64,000 bases of DNA from an uncultured Eubacterium sp. (GTDB lineage Bacteria > Bacillota > Clostridia > Lachnospirales > Lachnospiraceae), in assembly GCA_934316845.1 (NCBI GenBank), contig CAKRDZ010000015.1, forward strand, positions 1 to 64,000, given 5' to 3'. Within the stretch, counting starts at the first letter, position 1, and each line of letters starts with the position of its first letter. Below the pieces are notes generated by a model. That model worked only from the letters and a program-made list of their open reading frames with translations, did not search any database and was not told the origin of the DNA. Below are positions 43,119-52,188 of this stretch, in pieces. Both the position numbers and the translations under genes were made by a program.

Positions 43119-43147
43119 TTGCATTCCCTTGTGATTTATGTTATAGT
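43119..43147 (+). promoter_or_regulatory. Internal promoter before rpmJ and the alpha operon
   Basis: TTGCAT (43119-43124), 17-nt spacer, TATAGT (43142-43147). Its -35 region is nearly identical to the S10 promoter. Leader 43148-43276 holds GACTTTC/GAAAGTC and an ACATGT-CAAA-ACATGT hairpin next to the ribosome binding site. Confidence 0.8.
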
Positions 43148-43276
43148 TAGAAATGGATTTTCGTCTGAAGAGGGCTAAGTGCGCTCTGACAAGACTTTCC
43201 CTAACCCAAGAAAGTCCGGAAAGATGAAGATTTATAGATACAAACATGTCAAAACATGTGAAAGGAGGTTATTACT

Positions 43277-43390
43277 GTGAAAGTAAGATCATCAGTAAAA
43301 CCAATTTGCGAAAAATGCAAAGTTATCAAAAGAAAGGGTCGTATCAGAGTAATCTGTGAGAACCCAAAACACAAACAAAGACAGGGCTAA
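43277..43390 (+). CDS. rpmJ: 50S ribosomal protein L36, zinc type
   Basis: 37 residues from GTG 43277, 9 nt after AAAGGAGG. The start KVRSSVKPICEKCKVIKR with CxxC, then ICENPKHKQRQG, gives the Cys-Cys-Cys-His zinc site of the C+ form. It is the smallest gene of the operon and is followed by a terminator-like hairpin and a long spacer. Confidence 0.97.
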   Translation: MKVRSSVKPICEKCKVIKRKGRIRVICENPKHKQRQG

Positions 43391-43405
43391 TAAATATATC
43401 TGAGA

Positions 43406-43432
43406 GACCTGAAGGTGACTTCGGGTTCTTTT
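43406..43432 (+). terminator. Terminator-like hairpin after rpmJ
   Basis: GACCTGAAG, loop GTGA, CTTCGGGTT (two G-U pairs), then CTTTT. It would terminate part of the rpmJ transcript before rpsM. Confidence 0.7.
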
Positions 43433-43461
43433 CGTGCTTATATAATGTCTTGCTTTCTGTG

Positions 43462-43555
43462 TTACAGCGGACCCCGCAGGAATCGTAGATTCCACCGTCA
43501 TTGCGGGAACTGTGATATCGCAACGAAAAGCACTGCCGATATTTCTCCGGTGCTT
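43462..43555 (+). promoter_or_regulatory. Structured leader before rpsM
   Basis: TTACAG (43462-43467)/CTGTGA (43510-43515), CCCGCA (43473-43478)/TGCGGG (43502-43507) and GGAATC-GTA-GATTCC (43479-43493) stack into one long arm. A second hairpin is AAGCAC (43528-43533)/GTGCTT (43550-43555). The 289-nt spacer before the S13-S11-S4-alpha genes is a natural place for S4-type feedback, which is inference. The remaining spacer to 43679 shows only the ribosome binding site. Confidence 0.55.
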
Positions 43556-43679
43556 CTTTGGAAAAAGAAAAGCGGGTTCTTTGTCAGCAGAGTTGTTGTG
43601 ATTTAAAGCGGCTATAGTGGATCGATGAGATTCACGAAACAATTATTTTTCAAAATTTTAATGGAGGTGTAAAGTACAC

Positions 43680-44048
43680 ATGGCTCGTATCAGTGGTGTA
43701 GATTTACCAAGAGAAAAACGTGTAGAGATAGGTCTTACCTATGTTTATGGTATCGGTCTTGCAAGCTCAAAAAGAATTCTGAGCGAAGCAAACGTAGACC
43801 CGGACATTCGTTGTAAAGATTTGACCGACGACGATGTCGCTAAAATTCGTGACGTTATTGACAAGACTCAGGTTGTTGAGGGTGATCTTCGTAGAGAAAT
43901 CGCTTTGAACATCAAGAGATTACAGGAAATTGGATGCTACAGAGGAATCCGTCATAGAAAAGGACTTCCGGTTCGTGGACAGAAGACAAAGACGAATGCT
44001 AGAACTCGTAAAGGTCCAAAACGTACAGTAGCAAATAAGAAGAAATAA
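43680..44048 (+). CDS. rpsM: 30S ribosomal protein S13
   Basis: 122 residues, MARISGVDLPREKRVEIGLT start, the GLPVRGQKTKTNARTRKGP tail that reaches the P-site tRNA. ATGGAGGTG precedes ATG 43680. First gene of the alpha-operon block. Confidence 0.98.
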   Translation: MARISGVDLPREKRVEIGLTYVYGIGLASSKRILSEANVDPDIRCKDLTDDDVAKIRDVIDKTQVVEGDLRREIALNIKRLQEIGCYRGIRHRKGLPVRGQKTKTNARTRKGPKRTVANKKK

Positions 44049-44065
44049 TATAGGAGGTTTTGTCA

Positions 44066-44461
44066 ATGGCTAAGAAAGTTGCAAAAAAAGTGACAAAAAA
44101 GCGTGTTAAAAAGAATATTGACCGCGGACAAGCACATATTCAGTCATCTTTTAATAATACAATCGTAACACTGACCGACATGCAGGGAAATGCAATTTCC
44201 TGGGCAAGTGCAGGTGGACTTGGATTCAGAGGATCCAGAAAATCCACACCATATGCAGCACAGATGGCTGCAGAGACAGCAGCAAAAGCTGCATTGCCTC
44301 ATGGTTTGAAATCAGTAGAAGTAATGGTTAAGGGACCAGGTTCCGGTAGAGAAGCTGCAATCCGTGCAATTCAGGCTTGCGGAATCGAAGTGACAAGTAT
44401 CCAGGACGTAACACCGGTTCCTCACAATGGTTGTAGACCACCAAAACGTAGAAGAGTATAG
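44066..44461 (+). CDS. rpsK: 30S ribosomal protein S11
   Basis: 131 residues; a basic N-terminus followed by HIQSSFNNTIVTLTDMQGN, and the NGCRPPKRRRV end. Platform protein near the E site. ATG 44066 is preferred over a TTG at 44060 because of the distance from TAGGAGG. Confidence 0.97.
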   Translation: MAKKVAKKVTKKRVKKNIDRGQAHIQSSFNNTIVTLTDMQGNAISWASAGGLGFRGSRKSTPYAAQMAAETAAKAALPHGLKSVEVMVKGPGSGREAAIRAIQACGIEVTSIQDVTPVPHNGCRPPKRRRV

Positions 44462-44472
44462 GAGGTATAAAA

Positions 44473-45066
44473 ATGGCTAGAGATATGACGCCTGTTCTGA
44501 AAAGATGTAGATCTCTTGACCTCGATCCAGTTTATCTTGGAATCGACAAGAAATCAAATAGAAACGCAAGAAGCGGAAGAAAATTAAGCGAATATGGAAT
44601 GCAGTTGAAAGAGAAACAGAAAGCGAAATTCATCTATGGTGTACTTGAAAAACCTTTCCGTAACTACTACGCAAAGGCTCAGAAATTGAAATATGGTACA
44701 ACCGGTGAAAACCTGATGATTCTCCTTGAGTTGAGACTTGATAACGTTATGTTCCGTCTTGGCTATGGTAGAACAAGAAAAGAAGCACGTCAGATCGTAG
44801 ATCATAAGCATGTGCTTGTAAATGGAAAACCAGTTAATATCCCATCTTATCAGTTGAAAGCTGGAGATGTTATTGAAATCAAAGAAAAATTTAAGGGAGC
44901 ACAGAGATACAAAGACATTCTTGAAGTTACAGGATCTCGTATGGTTCCAGCTTGGTTAGAGGCTGACCATGAAAACCTCAAAGGAACTGTTACACAGATT
45001 CCTACAAGAGCCGAGATTGATGTACCTGTCAATGAAGTGCTTATCGTCGAGTTGTACTCCAAGTAA
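44473..45066 (+). CDS. rpsD: 30S ribosomal protein S4
   Basis: 197 residues, 16S primary binder with an S4 RNA-binding domain (LDNVMFRLGYGRTRKEARQI). In B. subtilis and E. coli S4 is an autorepressor, so it is the best candidate for the leader before rpsM. AGGAGG precedes ATG 44473. Confidence 0.97.
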   Translation: MARDMTPVLKRCRSLDLDPVYLGIDKKSNRNARSGRKLSEYGMQLKEKQKAKFIYGVLEKPFRNYYAKAQKLKYGTTGENLMILLELRLDNVMFRLGYGRTRKEARQIVDHKHVLVNGKPVNIPSYQLKAGDVIEIKEKFKGAQRYKDILEVTGSRMVPAWLEADHENLKGTVTQIPTRAEIDVPVNEVLIVELYSK

Positions 45067-45095
45067 TTAAGTAAACCCAAAAGGAGGGTCCTAGA

Positions 45096-46058
45096 GTGTT
45101 TGAATTTGAAAGACCGAGAATTGAAATTGCGGAAATTTCTGAAGATAAGAAATATGGACGTTTTGTAGTAGAACCACTTGAACGAGGATACGGTACAACT
45201 TTGGGTAATTCTTTGAGACGAATTATGCTCTCATCGCTGCCAGGTACAGCAGTAAGTCACATTAAAATCGATGGCGTTGTTCATGAGTTTAGTGCGATCC
45301 CTGGTGTCAAAGAAGACGTTACTGAGATTGTAATGAACATTAAGAGTCTTGCAATTAAGAATCACAGCGATAACCTCAATGAGACAAAAACGATGTACAT
45401 TGATGCCAATGGCGAGGGTGTTATCACTGCAGCGGACATCAAATGCGATTCTGATCTTGAGATCATCAACAAAGATCAGGTCATTGCCACATTGAACGGT
45501 GGAGCAGACAGCAAACTTTACATTGAGATGACGGTTGTAAACGGTCGTGGATATGTAAGTTCTGACAAAAATAAGAAAGAAGAGATGGCAATCGACGTAA
45601 TTCCGATTGACTCTATCTTTACTCCGATTGAGCGTGTAAATATCAACATCGAGAACACTCGTGTTGGTCAGATTACAGATTTTGACAAATTGACATTGGA
45701 TGTGTATACCAATGGTACATTGGATCCGGATGAAGCAGTCAGCCTTGCAGCTAAGGTTATGAGTGAACATCTGAATACCTTTATCGATCTGTCAGAGAAA
45801 GCTCGTATGGCAGAAGTAATCGTAGAAAAAGAGGAAGACGATTCTGTGAAAGTTCTTGAACTCAACATTGATGAGTTGGAATTGTCCGTTCGTTCTTATA
45901 ACTGTCTGAAGAGAGCAGGAATTAATACGGTGGAGGAACTCACCAATAAGACAGCCGATGACATGATGAAAGTACGTAATCTAGGACGTAAGTCTTTGGA
46001 AGAAGTGCTTGCTAAGTTGAAAGAACTTGGATTGTCATTGCGTGAAAATGTTGATTAA
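45096..46058 (+). CDS. rpoA: RNA polymerase alpha subunit
   Basis: 320 residues. The N-terminal dimerization domain shows FVVEPLERGYGTTLGNSLRR; the C-terminal domain has SVRSYNCLKRAGINTVEEL and VRNLGRKSLEEV, used for UP elements and activators. GTG start at 45096 after AAGGAGG. Confidence 0.98.
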   Translation: MFEFERPRIEIAEISEDKKYGRFVVEPLERGYGTTLGNSLRRIMLSSLPGTAVSHIKIDGVVHEFSAIPGVKEDVTEIVMNIKSLAIKNHSDNLNETKTMYIDANGEGVITAADIKCDSDLEIINKDQVIATLNGGADSKLYIEMTVVNGRGYVSSDKNKKEEMAIDVIPIDSIFTPIERVNINIENTRVGQITDFDKLTLDVYTNGTLDPDEAVSLAAKVMSEHLNTFIDLSEKARMAEVIVEKEEDDSVKVLELNIDELELSVRSYNCLKRAGINTVEELTNKTADDMMKVRNLGRKSLEEVLAKLKELGLSLRENVD

Positions 46059-46097
46059 TCGAACTTTGTTTTATAAATATTCAAGGAGGACATGAAA

Positions 46098-46634
46098 ATG
46101 GCAGGTTATAGAAAGCTTGGAAGAACATCCAGCCAGAGAAAAGCTTTGCTTCGTAACCAGGTGACAAACCTTCTTTATCATGGAAAAATCGTTACCACAG
46201 AAGCAAAAGCCAAAGAAATCCGCAGAATTGCTGAGCACATGATCGCGCTTGGCATTCGCGAAAAAGATAACGTTGAGACTGTTACTGTCAAGGCTAAAGT
46301 TGCCCAGAAAGATAAAGATGGTAAGAGAGTAAAGAAAGTAGTAGATGGAAAGAAAGTTACTGTTTTTGATGAAGTAGATAAAGAAATCAAAAAAGAAGCT
46401 CCTTCCAGAATCCATGCTAGACGTCAGATGAACAAAATGCTTTACGGCATCACAGAAGTTCCTACCACAACAGCTGGTAAGAGAAAAGGAACTAAGACAG
46501 TTGATGTAGCAAGCAAAGTATTTGACGAGATCGCTCCAAAGTATGCTGACCGCAAAGGTGGATACACACGTATCATCAAGATCGGACCACGTAAGGGCGA
46601 CGCAGCTATGGAAGTTGTTATTGAATTAGTATAA
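46098..46634 (+). CDS. rplQ: 50S ribosomal protein L17, with large insertion
   Basis: 178 residues, against about 120-130 in most bacteria. The core matches the family: YRKLGRTSSQRKALLRNQ at the start and GGYTRIIKIGPRKGDAAMEV at the end. A Lys/Val-rich insertion of about 50 residues (roughly 58-110) stands in the middle. ATG 46098 is 8 nt after AAGGAGG; an ATG at 46092 is too close. It is the last gene of the super-operon, followed by a strong terminator. Confidence 0.96.
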   Translation: MAGYRKLGRTSSQRKALLRNQVTNLLYHGKIVTTEAKAKEIRRIAEHMIALGIREKDNVETVTVKAKVAQKDKDGKRVKKVVDGKKVTVFDEVDKEIKKEAPSRIHARRQMNKMLYGITEVPTTTAGKRKGTKTVDVASKVFDEIAPKYADRKGGYTRIIKIGPRKGDAAMEVVIELV

Positions 46635-46650
46635 GAACACGTTTATGTGT

Positions 46651-46690
46651 AAAAAGAGAGCGATATGGTTTTTTACCGTATCGCTCTTTT
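46651..46690 (+). terminator. Terminator of the ribosomal super-operon
   Basis: AAAAAGAGAGCGATATGG pairs with CCGTATCGCTCTTTT around a T-rich loop and ends in T. The A-tract suggests function on both strands. Confidence 0.92.
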
Positions 46691-46713
46691 AAAATAATGC
46701 AGGAGGTGCCATT

Positions 46714-47562
46714 GTGATATCAATACAGGATGTAGTGTATGAATATATACGCAGGGATGATGAAGAGCAGGTGGTAGGCGTAGAGCTGGCAGTCGATCAT
46801 TTATCATTTGAGATAAACAAAGGGGAGTTTATCGCGGTGTTAGGCCACAATGGTTCCGGAAAGTCGACCCTTGCCAAACTGATCAACGCGATCTTAGTAC
46901 CGGGAGAGGGCTGTATCGAAGTTGATGGAATCGATACGGGAAAACCGGAAATGGTATGGGAAATCCGCCAGCGAGCCGGCATGGTGTTTCAAAATCCGGA
47001 CAATCAGATTGTGCATAATATCGTCGAAGAAGATGTGGGATTTGGTCCGGAAAATCTCGGTGTACCGACAGCTGAAATCTGGGAACGCGTCAACGATTCG
47101 CTGAAAAAAGTAGGGATGTATGAACATCGGAAAGAATCTCCGAACAATCTTTCCGGAGGACAAAAACAGCGTGTGGCGATCGCCGGGGTACTGGCGATGA
47201 AGCCAAAATGTATTATTTTTGATGAATCGACGGCGATGCTTGATCCGGTCGGAAGGCGGGAGGTGTTGAAAGCGGTTCATGAAATCAATAAAAAGGAAAA
47301 AATTACCATTTTATGGGTGACACATTATATGGATGAAGTGACCGAGGCGGATCGTGTACTGGTTATGAATCACGGAAAAGCCGCGATGCAGGGTACACCA
47401 AAGCAGGTATTTGCAGAGGCAGAGAAACTGCAGGAATACCATCTTGCCGTGCCGCAGGTTACGGAACTGGCATTGGAACTGAGACGGCAGGGGATGGATG
47501 TTCCGACGGATCTGATCACAGTAGATGAATTTGTAAATTGTCTGGCAGAAAAACTTGCCTGA
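46714..47562 (+). CDS. ecfA1: Energy-coupling factor transporter ATPase EcfA1
   Basis: ABC-type ATPase of the shared (group II) ECF vitamin transporter module. Walker A GHNGSGKST, signature LSGGQKQR, Walker B IIFDEST (Ser in place of Pro, typical of EcfA1), and the switch His in WVTHYMDE. 282 residues. GTG start at 46714 after AGGAGG. Followed by ecfA2 and ecfT; S components are expected elsewhere in the genome. Confidence 0.95.
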   Translation: MISIQDVVYEYIRRDDEEQVVGVELAVDHLSFEINKGEFIAVLGHNGSGKSTLAKLINAILVPGEGCIEVDGIDTGKPEMVWEIRQRAGMVFQNPDNQIVHNIVEEDVGFGPENLGVPTAEIWERVNDSLKKVGMYEHRKESPNNLSGGQKQRVAIAGVLAMKPKCIIFDESTAMLDPVGRREVLKAVHEINKKEKITILWVTHYMDEVTEADRVLVMNHGKAAMQGTPKQVFAEAEKLQEYHLAVPQVTELALELRRQGMDVPTDLITVDEFVNCLAEKLA

Positions 47563-47577
47563 CGAGGGAGGACGAAA

Positions 47578-48432
47578 ATGGCTTTATTGTTAAATCATGT
47601 CGAACACGTATATGGAAAAGGAACCGCATTTGAAAAAGTAGCCCTCTATGACATTAATTTACAGATCAATGAGGGGGAATTTATCGGATTGATCGGACAT
47701 ACAGGCTCCGGTAAATCCACATTGATCCAGCATCTGAACGGACTTTTGAAACCGACCGACGGCGGTGTGTATTACAATGGCGAAGACATCAATGAAAAAG
47801 GATTTTCCAAGAAAAAACTGCGTTCAAAAGTCGGGATCGTCTTCCAATATCCGGAGCAGCAGCTCTTTGAGACGACGGTGCAGGAAGATGTAAAATTTGG
47901 CCCGAAAAATCTGGGCCTGGATAATCTGGAAATTGATCTGCGCTCGTATGAGGCATTGAAGCAGGTTGGGATCGGCGAAGATCTGCTAGATGTCTCTCCC
48001 TTTGAATTGTCCGGGGGTCAAAAACGCCGTGTGGCGATCGCCGGAGTACTTGCGATGCAGCCGGAGATCCTTATATTGGATGAACCGACCGCAGGACTGG
48101 ATCCGCAGGGAAAAGACGACATCCTGGATCTGATCGAAAAACTGCACCGCGAACGAAAGATCACGGTGATCGTAGTTTCGCACAGTATGGAAGATATGGG
48201 AAAATATGCCGAGCGTCTGATCGTTATGGACAGCGGCTGTATCGCGTACGATGGAACGCCGGAGGAAGTATTTTCCCACTACAAAGAACTGGAAAAAATT
48301 GGTATCCTTGCCCCACAGGTGACGTACGTGGTAGAAGGACTGGCAAAAAAAGGGATCCGCCTTCCCCACAATGCCATCAATGTGAAACAGGCGGCAGATG
48401 CTATTCTGACTTACCGAAAAGGGGAGAGATAA
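47578..48432 (+). CDS. ecfA2: Energy-coupling factor transporter ATPase EcfA2
   Basis: Second ATPase of the ECF module: Walker A GHTGSGKST, signature LSGGQKRR, Walker B ILILDEPTAGLDP, switch His in VVSHSMED. 284 residues. It lies 15 nt after ecfA1 and abuts ecfT. Confidence 0.95.
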   Translation: MALLLNHVEHVYGKGTAFEKVALYDINLQINEGEFIGLIGHTGSGKSTLIQHLNGLLKPTDGGVYYNGEDINEKGFSKKKLRSKVGIVFQYPEQQLFETTVQEDVKFGPKNLGLDNLEIDLRSYEALKQVGIGEDLLDVSPFELSGGQKRRVAIAGVLAMQPEILILDEPTAGLDPQGKDDILDLIEKLHRERKITVIVVSHSMEDMGKYAERLIVMDSGCIAYDGTPEEVFSHYKELEKIGILAPQVTYVVEGLAKKGIRLPHNAINVKQAADAILTYRKGER

Positions 48433-49236
48433 ATGTTACGAGATATTACGATAGGACAATATTATCCGGTAGAATCAAAGATTCACAGACTGGATCCCCG
48501 CATGAAGATCATAGCGGTGATCTTGTATCTGATCTCCTTATTTTTGTTTCAGAATTTTGCCGGATATGCGGTAGTTACGGTATTCCTTGGTGTAGTCATT
48601 GCGTTCAGCCATGTGCCGCTTGGCTATATTACGAAAGGGTTAAAGCCAATCTTGTTTTTGCTTTTATTTACGGCGTGTTTTCATGTGTTTTTTACGCAGG
48701 CAGGCGATGTGCTGTTTCAGTGGAAATTCATATCGATCACAAGCGGCGGTATCAAGCGGGGCGCGTTTATGGCACTCCGGCTGACCTATCTTGTCATCGG
48801 TTCGTCGCTCCTAACTTACACAACGACACCAAATAAACTGACGGATGCCATTGAGGCGCTTTTGAAACCGTTGGAAAAGATCAAAGTGCCGGTGCATGAC
48901 ATCGCGATGATGATGTCGCTTGCGCTGCGTTTTATCCCGATCCTGCTGGAAGAAGCCAACCGTATTATCCGCGCACAGAGCGCCAGAGGGGCGGATTTTG
49001 AAGAGGGCAAACTGATCGAGAGGCTGAAAGGCATGGTTTCGATTCTTGTACCGCTTCTCGTCTCCGCGACGAAACGTGCGTATGATCTAGCGCTTGCGAT
49101 GGAGGCAAGGTGCTACCGCGGCGGCGAGGGACGTACGAAAATGAAACCGCCAAAGTACCGGAAGGCAGACGGCCTCGCGATGGGGATCGTGGTATTGTAT
49201 ATCATTATTCTATTGATTGTAAGACATTTTTGGTAA
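48433..49236 (+). CDS. ecfT: Energy-coupling factor transporter transmembrane protein EcfT
   Basis: 267 residues, several membrane helices in the first half and at the C-terminus, with the two coupling-helix regions: RAQSARGADF and ALAMEARCYRGG, the Ala-Arg-Gly type motifs that dock in the ATPases. It starts directly at the end of ecfA2. Together with ecfA1A2 it serves several vitamin-specific S components. Confidence 0.95.
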   Translation: MLRDITIGQYYPVESKIHRLDPRMKIIAVILYLISLFLFQNFAGYAVVTVFLGVVIAFSHVPLGYITKGLKPILFLLLFTACFHVFFTQAGDVLFQWKFISITSGGIKRGAFMALRLTYLVIGSSLLTYTTTPNKLTDAIEALLKPLEKIKVPVHDIAMMMSLALRFIPILLEEANRIIRAQSARGADFEEGKLIERLKGMVSILVPLLVSATKRAYDLALAMEARCYRGGEGRTKMKPPKYRKADGLAMGIVVLYIIILLIVRHFW

Positions 49237-49249
49237 AAGGAGTGGAATC

Positions 49250-50002
49250 ATGCGTGTTCGATTAGTGGTAGCATACGATGGAACCAATTATCATGGATGG
49301 CAGATCCAGAATAACGCCATTTCTGTGGAAGAAGTACTGCAAAATGCACTCCGGGAACTTTTACGCGAGCCCGTAGAGCTGATCGGGGCGAGCCGGACGG
49401 ATGCCGGTGTCCATGCGCAGGGAAATGTGGCAGTATTTGACACGAATACCAGGATACCGGCAGAAAAGATTGCAATCGCCGTCAACCAGCGGCTGCCGGA
49501 AGACATCCGCGTGATGAAATCCGAGCAGGTCGAAGAGACCTTTCATCCGCGCTATGCAGTCAGCGAAAAGACGTATGAATATCATATCAGCAATGTACCG
49601 ATCCAGCTTCCGACAGAGCGGCTGTATTCGTATTTTGTCTATCTTCCGTTGGATATCGAAAAAATGCAGAAAGCGGCACAGCTTTTTATCGGAGAACACG
49701 ATTTCGCCGGATTCTGCTCGGCAAAAAGTCAGGTGCAGACGACGATGCGGACAATTTATCAGTGTGAGGTCGAAAAAAGAGGACCTCAGATCTGTATCCG
49801 TGTGACAGGAAGTGGTTTTTTGTACAACATGGTGCGGATCATTGCAGGGACACTCGTAGAAGTGGGACTTGGCAGACGGGACATTTCGACGGTGGAACAG
49901 GCGATAAGCAAGGCGGACCGGGCACTTGCGGGACCGACAGCGCCACCGGAGGGACTGACGTTAATAAAAATTGACTATAAAGGAGATACCTATGAAATTT
50001 AA
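49250..50002 (+). CDS. truA: tRNA pseudouridine synthase A
   Basis: Isomerises U38-40 of tRNA anticodon arms. The catalytic Asp51 is in GASRTDAGVHAQG. 250 residues, normal. AAAGGAG precedes ATG 49250. The ECF-truA-rplM-rpsI order is a Firmicutes hallmark, here interrupted by two genes before rplM. The end overlaps the hydrolase gene by 11 nt. Confidence 0.96.
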   Translation: MRVRLVVAYDGTNYHGWQIQNNAISVEEVLQNALRELLREPVELIGASRTDAGVHAQGNVAVFDTNTRIPAEKIAIAVNQRLPEDIRVMKSEQVEETFHPRYAVSEKTYEYHISNVPIQLPTERLYSYFVYLPLDIEKMQKAAQLFIGEHDFAGFCSAKSQVQTTMRTIYQCEVEKRGPQICIRVTGSGFLYNMVRIIAGTLVEVGLGRRDISTVEQAISKADRALAGPTAPPEGLTLIKIDYKGDTYEI

Positions 50003-50828
50003 TAAAAACAATGCTTACACAGACTATGATTATGAAACCGCTGCAGAAATGCCGGATGCACTTCCGCTGAATATCATCAGCGGGGGATGTCATCTGTACG
50101 GCTATCTTTTGAAACCCGGCGCGCAGTACGAAGGGCCGCACCCGGCAGTCGTAATGTTCCACGGTTTTCCGGGATATACGACCAACAACGATCTGGAATA
50201 CGCCTTGATGCGGATGGGCTGTGTGGTGATTCATGTAAACCATCGCGGCGCCTGGGGAAGCGAGGGAAATTATCTCTTTTCCAATCTGGTGGACGACGCT
50301 GTCGCTATCACCAAATGGGCGCACAACCCGGCGACAACGGATCAGTACAACATTGATCCGGATGCGATCTTCCTCGTCGGACACAGCATGGGAGGCATGA
50401 CGGTGCTAAATGCCGCCGGCAAACTGGAATTTATCCGCGGCGTCGCTGCGATCGCGCCATACGATCTGCGCGCCGCCTTTCAAAATGGCCTCGAAAAGGA
50501 ATTGTTTATCATGATCGAGGGCGAGGGGCAGTGCCTGAAAATGACGTCAGCGAGCGAAGTCTACGAAAATGCGCACTACCAGAGCGAAGAATATGCCGTC
50601 ATCAACACTTATGATCATTTGAAAGACCAGAATGTGCTTTTTGTGGCAGCGGAAAAAGATACGGTAGCACCGCCGGATATTATGATCCGGCCACTTTATA
50701 ACCGACTGACAGATCAGCCGGGAAATGGAAAATATTGGTATAAAGGTCTGCGGACAAATCATGGTCTGTGCGGACAGCGTACTGTCCTTTCCGGAGTCCT
50801 TGGCAGCTGGATTGAGAAATCTCTGTAA
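49992..50828 (+). CDS. Alpha/beta hydrolase, serine peptidase/esterase type
   Basis: 278-residue cytoplasmic hydrolase. The oxyanion region is MFHGFPGY, the nucleophile elbow GHSMGG (near 130-135), the acid probably in AAEKDTVAPP and the His in RTNHGLCGQR. It resembles dienelactone-hydrolase or acyl-peptidase-like folds; the substrate is unknown. ATG 49992 is preceded by AAAGGAG within the truA end; an upstream start is not needed. No promoter of its own is seen, so it is probably read with truA. Confidence 0.85.
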   Translation: MKFNKNNAYTDYDYETAAEMPDALPLNIISGGCHLYGYLLKPGAQYEGPHPAVVMFHGFPGYTTNNDLEYALMRMGCVVIHVNHRGAWGSEGNYLFSNLVDDAVAITKWAHNPATTDQYNIDPDAIFLVGHSMGGMTVLNAAGKLEFIRGVAAIAPYDLRAAFQNGLEKELFIMIEGEGQCLKMTSASEVYENAHYQSEEYAVINTYDHLKDQNVLFVAAEKDTVAPPDIMIRPLYNRLTDQPGNGKYWYKGLRTNHGLCGQRTVLSGVLGSWIEKSL

Positions 50829-50865
50829 AAACGAGGTAAAGTTTCATTTTCGAAACAAGATTCAG

Positions 50866-50895
50866 TTGACAAAGTATGATATAAGGAAGTATTAT
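50866..50895 (+). promoter_or_regulatory. Promoter before the fibronectin-type secreted protein
   Basis: TTGACA (50866-50871), 18-nt spacer, TATTAT (50890-50895). Confidence 0.7.
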
Positions 50896-50954
50896 AAAAC
50901 TATATTGTATCGTACTAAAAGAGGGCGATCAAAAAGAGAAAGGAGTATAGTTTG

Positions 50955-52172
50955 ATGAAAAACTATGTAAAGGCAATTGTAACTTTTATTTTTCTGATGG
51001 CTGCGGCAGTATTTGTACCGTCAACATCAGAGGCTGCACTGAGTGCACCGGCAAATCTGAAACAGACAGGAGCATCCACCAGCTCCGTAGAATTTACCTG
51101 GGATACAGTAATTGAAGCGGATGATTACTATACATCCATCAGTAATGACGGAGTATCCAACTGGAGTACACCGACACGGGTATTCGGAAGTAAGGAAAGT
51201 TTTCTTAACTTAAGGGCTGGAAGCACGTATTATGTTAAAGTATATGCAGTGGACAAAGATAAAAATAAGAGTCCGGAATCTGCTGTACTTGAAGTAGTTA
51301 CCGCACCGGATCAAAACGGAATTACAAAAGTGGATACACAGGTGACAAATAATTCCATAAAATTCAGCTGGACTCCGGCAGATGGAACTACGTCCTATGA
51401 TATTACGGCGGAAAGCTCCAATAGTGCACCGATTCTGAATACAGCAGAAACAACGGCCACGATACAAAATCTCCAGCCGGCGACCTGGTATGGTTATTAT
51501 GTTACCCCTTGCCGTGCAGCTGTTTCTACCGGTTATAAAGCGGCAGGTGGCAGCGTTTATTTGGTCTATGCAAAGACCATGGCAAATCCACCGGTGAAAC
51601 CATCTTTGTTGAACTTTGGCATAACCAGTGTAAATGCGGCAGGAGGAACTGCGACATTTGCCGTGCCGAATTTGAGTACTATGGCAGATGGATATGAATT
51701 GGAAGTTCGTAACCTCAAAGGAAAAGTTGTTAAGAAAATAACTTCTATGTATTCTTATTCAGCAATAACAACATTTGCAAAAAATAAACCATACAAATAC
51801 CGTGTTCGTCTGTATGTTACAAACGGAACGACAAAATTGTATGGACCATGGTCCGGATATCGTTATTTCTGGCTCAGTAATGTAACAGGAAAGAAAGTGT
51901 ATTCTCTCCGTTCCAGTTATGCAAAGATCAAACTTCACTGGGCAAAAGTTTCCGGAGCAAAAGGTTATAATATATCGATGTCTTCTGCTAAAGACGGAAA
52001 ATATAAGAAAGTGAAAACTCTCAGCAAAAAAGCAAAGGGCGTAACACTTACAAAATTTGGCAAAAAGAAATTGAACAAATATAAAACCTATTACATCAAG
52101 GTAACTGCGAAGATCAAGGTTGGTAAAAAGACGGTTGCCAACGACGCACAGATCGTAAATTACAACTACTAA
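50955..52172 (+). CDS. Secreted fibronectin type III-like protein
   Basis: 405 residues. Signal peptide (hydrophobic core AIVTFIFLMAAAVFVPST, cut near SEA-A). Two fibronectin III-like domains follow: about 30-115 (VEFTWDTVIEADDYYTSISN) and 118-205 (IKFSWTPADGTTSYDIT), then a third sandwich, then a strongly basic Lys/Tyr-rich C-terminal domain (KIKLHWAKVSGAKGYNIS). No LPxTG. The basic tail resembles the ends of the other secreted proteins here and may bind wall polymers. ATG 50955 is 9 nt after AAAGGAG. Confidence 0.85.
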   Translation: MKNYVKAIVTFIFLMAAAVFVPSTSEAALSAPANLKQTGASTSSVEFTWDTVIEADDYYTSISNDGVSNWSTPTRVFGSKESFLNLRAGSTYYVKVYAVDKDKNKSPESAVLEVVTAPDQNGITKVDTQVTNNSIKFSWTPADGTTSYDITAESSNSAPILNTAETTATIQNLQPATWYGYYVTPCRAAVSTGYKAAGGSVYLVYAKTMANPPVKPSLLNFGITSVNAAGGTATFAVPNLSTMADGYELEVRNLKGKVVKKITSMYSYSAITTFAKNKPYKYRVRLYVTNGTTKLYGPWSGYRYFWLSNVTGKKVYSLRSSYAKIKLHWAKVSGAKGYNISMSSAKDGKYKKVKTLSKKAKGVTLTKFGKKKLNKYKTYYIKVTAKIKVGKKTVANDAQIVNYNY

Positions 52173-52188
52173 GAGATTAAAAAATTCC

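Noticed and set aside
43415..43606. 63-residue frame in the rpmJ-rpsM spacer
   Set aside because: It runs through stems of the putative leader and has no ribosome binding site.
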